Program-made: the position numbers and the translations under genes
The notes under the pieces: model-generated
Databases searched by the model: none
Seen by the model: only the letters and a program-made list of their open reading frames with translations
What the model was told of the DNA's origin: nothing
Shown here: one piece after another, positions 58,832 to 64,000 of the stretch
Layout: the number at the start of each line of letters is the position of its first letter
Position numbering within the stretch: the first letter of the stretch is position 1
Source of the DNA: DTU052 sp050951725
GTDB taxonomy: Bacteria; Bacillota; Syntrophomonadia; Syntrophomonadales; DTU052
Length of the DNA stretch: 64,000 nt
Reading direction: 5' to 3'
Assembly: GCA_050951725.1 (NCBI GenBank)
Contig: JBMNJO010000025.1
Coordinates: 109,023 to 173,022, forward strand

Positions 58832-60259
58832 CTAAAGGTCGTAGTAGAGACTGAACTCCAGGGGGTGCGGGGTGAGCTTCAACTGTTTGGTTTCCTGCCT
58901 CTTCTTCTCAATCCATATCTCAATCAGGCGTTGCGAAAATACGCCGCCTTTCTGCAGGAACTGGTTGTCCTTTTCCAGGGCATCAAGAGCCTCGTCCAGA
59001 GTAGTAGGCATAGACTTGATTTTGGCCTGTTCTTCCGGGGGTAGATTATAAAGATTTACATCATAGGGACCAAACCCTGCCGCAACCGGGTCAATTTTCT
59101 GCTCTATCCCGTCCAGTCCCGCCATCAGGATTGCAGCGTAAGCATAATACGGATTGCAGGTAGCGTCACAGGGACGGAACTCAAACCTTTTCTGGTCTGG
59201 TGATGTGGCGTAGGCGGGAATTCTTATCACCGCGCTGCGATTCGCGGTCGCAAAACATATGCTTACCGGGGCTTCATAGCCGGGAACCAGCCGTTTGTAG
59301 GAGTTGGTGCTGGGATCGGTAAAACCGCTTAGAGCCGGAGAATGGTGCAGTATACCGCCTATAAAGTTCAAGGCAATTTCGCTGAGTCCCGAGTAGCCGT
59401 TAGCATCGTAGAAAAGAGGCTTACCTTCCTTGAAAAGATGCATATGTACATGCATCCCGCTCCCGGCTTCGGCCAACAGCGGCTTGGGCATAAAAGTGGC
59501 GGTTTTTCCCTCGGCAAAGGCCGCGTTTTTAACTATATACTTAACCAGCATAGTCTTATCGGCCATCTCTCTCATCCCGCCAAACTCAACCTCAATCTCC
59601 AGCTGTCCCGGACCTCCCACCTCGTGATGGTGATACTTGACGGGTACATTTCTTTCCTCCAACAACATGCACATACGGCTGCGAAGATCGTAGAGAACGT
59701 CCATGGGAGGGGTGATGTGGTAACCGCCTTTGGCCGGTATCTTGTAGCCCAGGTTGGGGCGGCCTTCACCGCTGTTCCACTCCGCCTGGGTCACATCAAT
59801 CTCAAACCCGGAGATCTGGGGCTTGACCTGATAGCTTATATGGTCAAACACATAAAACTCGAATTCGGGGCCAGTCCGCATTTCATCAGCAATGCCGGTG
59901 GATTTCATGTATTCTTCAGCCTTAATGGCAACAGTCCGTGGATCCTGCTCAAAGCGGCGGAGGGGAGTGTCGATAACATAGACATCGCCGATCATGGACA
60001 GGGTGGGGACTCCGACGAAAGGATCCAGAATAGCAGTGGAGAGGTCAGGGATGAAAACCATGTCGCTTTTCTCTACGGGAGCGAACCCGTAATTGGAACC
60101 GTCAAAGCCGATTCCGTCTGCGAATATCTTTTCGGTAAACCGGCCTACGGGTATGGTCAGGTGTCGCCATCGTCCCAAAAGGTCGATCATCTTGAAATCG
60201 ACCATCTGAATACCATGGTTGACGCAGTATTCCCTGGCCTGTTCAAATGACTCAAACAC
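58832..60259 (-). CDS. glnA: Glutamine synthetase type I
   Basis: Makes glutamine from glutamate, ammonia and ATP. 475 residues. Latch and active-site motifs: FADGIGFDGSNYGFAPVEKSD (shown in parts), KYHHHEVGGPGQLEIE, GSGMHVHMHLF, NRSAVIRIP and FEFRPCDATCNPYYA. The segment NLYNLPPEE includes the Tyr that is adenylylated in GSI-beta enzymes, though adenylylation is not shown. GTG 60259 is chosen because GGAGG lies nine bases upstream; an upstream TTG is less likely. No GlnR-type operator was recognised. Confidence 0.93.
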   Translation of the reverse strand: MFESFEQAREYCVNHGIQMVDFKMIDLLGRWRHLTIPVGRFTEKIFADGIGFDGSNYGFAPVEKSDMVFIPDLSTAILDPFVGVPTLSMIGDVYVIDTPLRRFEQDPRTVAIKAEEYMKSTGIADEMRTGPEFEFYVFDHISYQVKPQISGFEIDVTQAEWNSGEGRPNLGYKIPAKGGYHITPPMDVLYDLRSRMCMLLEERNVPVKYHHHEVGGPGQLEIEVEFGGMREMADKTMLVKYIVKNAAFAEGKTATFMPKPLLAEAGSGMHVHMHLFKEGKPLFYDANGYSGLSEIALNFIGGILHHSPALSGFTDPSTNSYKRLVPGYEAPVSICFATANRSAVIRIPAYATSPDQKRFEFRPCDATCNPYYAYAAILMAGLDGIEQKIDPVAAGFGPYDVNLYNLPPEEQAKIKSMPTTLDEALDALEKDNQFLQKGGVFSQRLIEIWIEKKRQETKQLKLTPHPLEFSLYYDL

Positions 60260-60436
60260 TTTTTCAATCCTCCAAATCAAACCCCTTGGGGTATAAATAC
60301 GGAAAAATTATAGCAAAATATGAATTCCGCGTAAAGAAAGGCCCTCCGAAACGCCATGGAGAAACCCGGGCTGCAAGAGGTCATAAACCTTTTTCTCTCA
60401 TAATAGAATGTAGCAAAAAAGAAGAGGGCGTGACCG

Positions 60437-61123
60437 ATGAAAAGGTGGTGGTTAATAGCCGCACTGGTTGCAGTAGCGGTTTTGGGGGGCATCTTCTACT
60501 GGGTGTTTAATACCTACCAGGCGAGCAAGATAAATTCGCAGGAATTATTAACGGAGGCCCTCGATAGGACAGCGGCTGCCAAAAGTTTTAGATATTCCCT
60601 GGAGTCAGCACTTATAGTTGAAGGGAGAAGGGAGGAGATAAGCAAGATACAGGGGGAGAAGAGCCCTGAAGGCAACATTCATATCAAGGGGGAGATGGTA
60701 AAAACACCAGTTGACATCTATCATTTTGATCAGGCCATTTATAACTGGGATTCGTTCTCTGAACGCTGGCTGGTTATTAAGGATAACCAGACTGATTCCA
60801 CCAAGGTCTTAATCTCTGAATTGGACCCACTCTCCAATTTCAACTTCAAGAACATCGGTGAGATTAAGGAGACCGGATGGGAAAACGTCGATGGCCGAAA
60901 GTGTCTGATTGTGAACTGCAAACCCAGTGTCGAAAATGAGCTGATGGAAATTCTCTGGCGGGCCTTTGACTACAATATTTATATTGACGTAAAAGAAAAA
61001 CTGGTCCGCAAAGCGACGCTTGCAGCCACCAGTAAAAACAATGATAAGACGTTCCTTAACATGACGGTATCCTTCAGAGACTTCAACGAGAATATACCGA
61101 TCGAAAAACCGAACGTAGACTAG
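60437..61123 (+). CDS. Membrane-anchored LolA/LppX-like protein
   Basis: 228 residues. One N-terminal membrane segment (about 4-24) anchors an extracytoplasmic domain with the repeated strands and the KSFRYSLESAL, WLVIKDNQ and VDGRKCLIVNCKPS pattern of the LolA-like beta-sheet fold (DUF4292/LppX group). Proteins of this fold bind hydrophobic molecules. ATG follows a moderate GAGGG site. It is monocistronic and directly followed by a perfect 76-bp palindrome. Confidence 0.6.
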   Translation: MKRWWLIAALVAVAVLGGIFYWVFNTYQASKINSQELLTEALDRTAAAKSFRYSLESALIVEGRREEISKIQGEKSPEGNIHIKGEMVKTPVDIYHFDQAIYNWDSFSERWLVIKDNQTDSTKVLISELDPLSNFNFKNIGEIKETGWENVDGRKCLIVNCKPSVENELMEILWRAFDYNIYIDVKEKLVRKATLAATSKNNDKTFLNMTVSFRDFNENIPIEKPNVD

Positions 61124-61124
61124 G

Positions 61125-61200
61125 TATTTCGGGGACACCATATAAAATTATTTGCTCCGCCGCGGCGGAGCAAATAATTTTATATGGTGTCCCCGAAATA
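61125..61200. repeat. Perfect 76-bp palindrome
   Basis: Two uninterrupted 38-bp arms with no spacer, centred between 61162 and 61163. The arms begin TATTTCGGGGACACCATATA and end at a CCGCCG/CGGCGG centre. It starts two bases after the upstream stop. The GGGGACA element recalls the other palindromes in the window. Confidence 0.95.
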
Positions 61201-61293
61201 GTTTAGTGGTATCCCCAAGACAGCAAGGGATTGGACAGGGAAGCTCTACCCTGCTTCAAAACACCTGCCAACCGCCCCGGTGAATACCTTTAA

Positions 61294-61323
61294 TGATACA
61301 AGGGGTCTGACCCTTTGCGTCAC
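61294..61323. repeat. Imperfect GGGGTCTGACCC hairpin
   Basis: TGATACAAGGGG and CCCTTTGCGTCA pair with a few mismatches around a short loop; similar in layout to the TGATGCA-GGGGACA palindromes, so probably a decayed member. Confidence 0.45.
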
Positions 61324-61353
61324 CTCCTGCATTCAGAGTCTCCGTGATTCACT

Positions 61354-61382
61354 TTGACACCCTATATCGGGGTTGCTATAAT
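61354..61382 (+). promoter_or_regulatory. Consensus sigma-A promoter of the hpt-guaA operon
   Basis: TTGACA (61354-61359), 17-bp spacer, TATAAT (61377-61382): a perfect consensus match, 28 bp before the hpt start. Confidence 0.9.
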
Positions 61383-61409
61383 CCATTTTGAAAGGGGGAA
61401 TACAGGCGC

Positions 61410-61955
61410 TTGACAAACATGAAAGTTCTCCTAACTGAGAAGCAAATACAGGAACGGGTAAAAGAATTGGGGTCCCAGATAAGCCACGATTTCGCCGGTG
61501 AAGAGGTTCTGATGGTTGGCATTTTAAAGGGGGCCTTTGTATTTTTGGCTGACCTCATGCGTCACTTGGACATACCGGTTAAGATTGATTTTGTGGACCT
61601 ATCGAGTTATGGCTCATCTACTGAATCCTCAGGTGAAGTACATATCAGGAAGGATCTGGAGCATCCAATCGAGGGGAAAAACGTCCTGATTGTCGAGGAC
61701 ATTGTCGATACTGGAATCACTATCAAGTTTATTTCGGAGATTTTTCAAGGCCGAAACCCTCGGACCCTGAAGATCTGTACATTTCTGGACAAGCCTGACC
61801 GGCGTAAGGTACCAGTGGTTTCCGATTACAATGGGTTTACTATCCCCGATTATTTCATAGTTGGCTACGGACTGGATTACGCTGAGCAGTACCGAAACCT
61901 GCCTATGGTTTGTATTCTTGATCCCGATAACATTGCGGGAGATCCAAATAAATGA
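61410..61955 (+). CDS. hpt: Hypoxanthine (guanine) phosphoribosyltransferase
   Basis: Purine salvage enzyme making IMP/GMP from hypoxanthine/guanine and PRPP. 181 residues. PRPP-binding motif VLIVEDIVDTGITIKF (about 94-109), MVGILKGAFVFLADL near the N-terminus, and the purine-recognition FIVGYGLDYAEQYRN. Starts at TTG 61410, or ATG 61419. Located directly before guaA, 38 bp apart, both feeding the GMP pool. Confidence 0.95.
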   Translation: MTNMKVLLTEKQIQERVKELGSQISHDFAGEEVLMVGILKGAFVFLADLMRHLDIPVKIDFVDLSSYGSSTESSGEVHIRKDLEHPIEGKNVLIVEDIVDTGITIKFISEIFQGRNPRTLKICTFLDKPDRRKVPVVSDYNGFTIPDYFIVGYGLDYAEQYRNLPMVCILDPDNIAGDPNK

Positions 61956-61993
61956 ACTCTGAAAAGAGTATATTCTGAATAGAGGGTGGATAC

Positions 61994-63520
61994 ATGGAGA
62001 CTGAACTGGTAATTGTTTTAGACTTTGGAGGACAGGACAATCAGCTTATTGCCAGAAGGGTCAGAGAACTTGCAGTCTACAGTGAGGTGCGTTCCTACGA
62101 TATTTCCTATGAGGAAATGCTGGCCATGCGGCCTAAAGGGATTATTCTGTCCGGGGGGCCGGCCAGTGTGGAAATGCCCGAGGCACCGCACTGTGACCCC
62201 CGGATTTATTCTTCCGGGATACCTGTTTTCGGTATCGGTTACGGGATGCAGCTCCTAACTCAAGAACTCGGTGGGACAGTTAGTACGGAACTGAGGGAAA
62301 GCGGCCAAAGCGTGTTGTACCCTGAGGATTCGATCCTGTATGATGGCCTGCCGAGAGAGATTGAGGTATGGATGAACCGCGGCCTTTCTATTGACCAGGT
62401 GCCGCCAGGCTTCACAGTGACTGGGAAGACTGACAACACCCGGGTAGCCAGCATGGCTGATCCCGAACGTAAACTCTACGGGGTTCAGTTTTATCCTGAG
62501 GCCCATCAGACTCAATTTGGTAACGACATCTTGAAGAACTTCCTGTATAAGGTCTGCAAATGCCGTGGAGATTGGGACCAAAAGGGTTTTATCAACCAAA
62601 TGGTAAGGCAGATCCAGGCGCAGGTTGGTGATCAGCGGATTATATGCGGCCTGAGCGGAGGTGTTGATTCTTCAGTAGCGGCGGCCCTGGTACACCGTGC
62701 AGTGGGGGATAAGCTGATATGTATCTTTGTTGACCACGGGCTGATGCGGAAGGGTGAGGCCGAACAGGTGGTGGACACCTTCGGAACTCAGATGAAGATG
62801 AATCTGGTGCATGTAGACGCCAGTGACCGATTTCTCAGCCAACTGGCGGGCGTAGAAGACCCCGAGCAAAAGAGGAAGATAATTGGGCACGAGTTTATCC
62901 GGGTTTTCGAGGATGAGGCTCGTAAGCTGGGGAATATTCCCTTCCTGGTGCAGGGCACCATTTATCCTGATGTGATCGAAAGCGGCACCAAAACTGCCGC
63001 CACCATAAAGAGCCATCACAATGTGGGCGGCCTGCCGGATGATATGGAGTTTGAACTGGTAGAGCCGTTGCGGTTTCTCTTTAAGGATGAGGTCAGAAAG
63101 ATCGGTGAGGAACTGGGGCTATCGTCGGAGATCGTCTGGCGCCAGCCATTTCCAGGTCCGGGTCTCGGCGTAAGGATTTTGGGAGAAATAACCCATGAAA
63201 AACTGGCGATTCTAAAGGAAGCTGATGCTATTGTGACCGGAGAGATTCGGGACGCCGGCCTGGACCGGGAGGTCTGGCAGTATTTCGCGGTTCTGCCTTC
63301 CATGCGCAGCGTTGGCATCAAGGAAGATGAAAGAACCTATGCTTACACGATCATAGTCCGTGCGGTGAACAGTACCGATGCCATGACTGCTGATTGGGCG
63401 AAACTCCCCTACGAACTCCTGGACCGCATATCCAGGCGTATCGTAAATGAGGTACCGGGGGTAAACCGGGTGGCCTACGACATAACAAGCAAGCCGCCGG
63501 GAACAATAGAGTGGGAATAA
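61994..63520 (+). CDS. guaA: GMP synthase with degenerate glutaminase domain
   Basis: Converts XMP to GMP. 508 residues. The C-terminal ATP-pyrophosphatase half is intact (GLSGGVDSSVAAALV at about 217-231, KSHHNVGGLP, and the dimerisation tail ending GTIEWE). The N-terminal glutaminase half has lost catalytic residues: the nucleophile Cys of the G-I-C-Y-G-M-Q motif is Gly82, and the catalytic His of QFHPE is Tyr167 (QFYPEA); Glu169 remains. The opening motif also has FGGQDNQ in place of FGGQYNQ. It should therefore use free ammonia. A separate glutaminase subunit was not seen in the window. Confidence 0.95.
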   Translation: METELVIVLDFGGQDNQLIARRVRELAVYSEVRSYDISYEEMLAMRPKGIILSGGPASVEMPEAPHCDPRIYSSGIPVFGIGYGMQLLTQELGGTVSTELRESGQSVLYPEDSILYDGLPREIEVWMNRGLSIDQVPPGFTVTGKTDNTRVASMADPERKLYGVQFYPEAHQTQFGNDILKNFLYKVCKCRGDWDQKGFINQMVRQIQAQVGDQRIICGLSGGVDSSVAAALVHRAVGDKLICIFVDHGLMRKGEAEQVVDTFGTQMKMNLVHVDASDRFLSQLAGVEDPEQKRKIIGHEFIRVFEDEARKLGNIPFLVQGTIYPDVIESGTKTAATIKSHHNVGGLPDDMEFELVEPLRFLFKDEVRKIGEELGLSSEIVWRQPFPGPGLGVRILGEITHEKLAILKEADAIVTGEIRDAGLDREVWQYFAVLPSMRSVGIKEDERTYAYTIIVRAVNSTDAMTADWAKLPYELLDRISRRIVNEVPGVNRVAYDITSKPPGTIEWE

Positions 63521-63527
63521 CAGCAAA

Positions 63528-63566
63528 AAATCCGGAAGCCAGCATGAAACCTGGTGTTCCGGATTT
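63528..63566 (+). terminator. guaA terminator
   Basis: Perfect 10-bp arms AAATCCGGAA and TTCCGGATTT with a 19-base loop and a following AATTTTT, 7 bp after the stop codon. Confidence 0.85.
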
Positions 63567-63580
63567 AATTTTTATAAAAA

Positions 63581-63598
63581 CGTACCAAAAGCGTACCA
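63581..63598. repeat. CGTACCA direct repeat near the integrase end
   Basis: CGTACCA occurs at 63581-63587 and 63592-63598, one helical turn (11 bp) apart, between the guaA terminator and the integrase stop. Phased repeats at this position resemble the arm or core sites that tyrosine recombinases bind at an element end; the second repeat unit was not located. Confidence 0.4.
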
Positions 63599-63622
63599 CT
63601 TTTAATTTTTTGATCCTTTTTT

Positions 63623-64000
63623 CTAATTTTTTGAGAATTCTTTTTCTACTTTTTCGAGATCCAAAACGACCGCTGAAGGAGTTTCGTTTTTGATGGTAGC
63701 ATGCCGATTTAGATCAGCAGCAACCTGCTCCATCTTGTTTGGATACAGATGTGCATAGGTAGACATGGCTACCTCGACGGTATCACCCAGGCGCTCGGCC
63801 ACAGCCACGATGGAATAACCCAGCTCAACCAGCAAGGCAGCATGAGAATGGCGGAGATCATGAACACGGATCCGTTTCACGCCGGCAGCCTTGGCCGCCT
63901 CATTGAGAGCACGCCCCAGAGTTCCCTTCTGGAAGTAGAATATCCGGTCATGCTCGTCGATATCATACAGTGCATTGATATACCGCATGACCTCATCATA
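63623..64000 (-). CDS. Tyrosine recombinase (phage integrase), C-terminal part
   Basis: The reading frame stays open to the window edge, so only the C-terminal ~125 residues are seen. The catalytic HDLRHSHAALLVELG segment (His-x-x-Arg-His) and the final Tyr in STYAHLYPNK are present, with GYSIVAVAERLGD between. This is the integrase of an element that extends beyond the window; its gene end points at the guaA 3' end, which is likely the attachment side. Confidence 0.88.
   Translation of the reverse strand, partial: YDEVMRYINALYDIDEHDRIFYFQKGTLGRALNEAAKAAGVKRIRVHDLRHSHAALLVELGYSIVAVAERLGDTVEVAMSTYAHLYPNKMEQVAADLNRHATIKNETPSAVVLDLEKVEKEFSKN

Noticed and set aside
1..64000. tRNA, rRNA and CRISPR arrays
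   Set aside because: No cloverleaf with a proper T-loop, no rRNA segment and no regularly spaced identical repeats were found by eye.

Overview
The window reads as a chromosomal segment of a Gram-positive anaerobe of the Clostridia, most likely a syntrophic fatty-acid or amino-acid oxidiser near Syntrophomonadaceae or Pelotomaculum. This is inferred from gene content: 4-hydroxybutyryl-CoA dehydratase, two acyl-CoA ligases, an acyl-CoA dehydrogenase, rubrerythrin and rubredoxin proteins, secreted enzymes with copper-amine-oxidase-like stalk domains, a CIRCE-controlled groESL operon, many TTG/GTG starts behind strong GGAGG sites, and many perfect hairpin terminators. I saw no tRNA, rRNA or CRISPR array.

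Layout. 0-13 kb: secreted M3 peptidase, a lipid-anchored RidA, cardiolipin synthase, long-chain acyl-CoA synthetase, 4-hydroxybutyryl-CoA dehydratase, glycerophosphodiesterase, rubrerythrin, a rubredoxin/ferredoxin-like/CDGSH fusion and an HD hydrolase. 12.5-21.3 kb: an accessory region with a frameshifted DUF4145-DUF429 gene, divergent from a three-gene operon (DUF6361, phospholipase-D-fold nuclease, SNF2-like helicase) that looks like an antiviral defence cassette, followed by a macrodomain gene. 21.6-30 kb: acyl-CoA dehydrogenase, a small secreted Cys/His protein, then a replication module (initiator-like gene with internal iterons and an A-rich tract, plus a DnaC-like loader) resembling the phage lambda O-P/ori arrangement, then a decayed HD-GYP gene, VanZ, and a frameshifted acyl-CoA ligase. 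30-41 kb: ADP-ribosylglycohydrolase, alkaline phosphatase, a BlaI/BlaR1-type regulatory pair with operators, a nitrate/sulfonate-type ABC importer, and a GH18 enzyme.

41-64 kb is mostly core genome: a uracil-DNA glycosylase plus t6A operon (tsaE-tsaB-rimI-tsaD), lgt preceded by three perfect DnaA boxes, 5-formyl-THF cyclo-ligase, an EamA transporter, an NfeD/SPFH pair, a molybdenum-cofactor operon behind a Moco-riboswitch-like leader and terminator (small HTH protein, moeA, moeA-PBP fusion, moaA, moaC, MOSC, mogA), groESL, DegV, glutamine synthetase, hpt and guaA. GuaA has lost two of three glutaminase catalytic residues, which suggests an ammonia-dependent enzyme. The window ends inside a tyrosine recombinase, the edge of an integrated element.

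Scattered between genes are two palindromic repeat families: short GGGGACA-type hairpins, and a ~210-bp nested palindrome present at 10.9 and 57.5 kb whose arms differ between copies but stay self-complementary. Three genes carry single-base frameshifts (13.69, 27.28 and 28.54 kb); these could be real decay or assembly errors.
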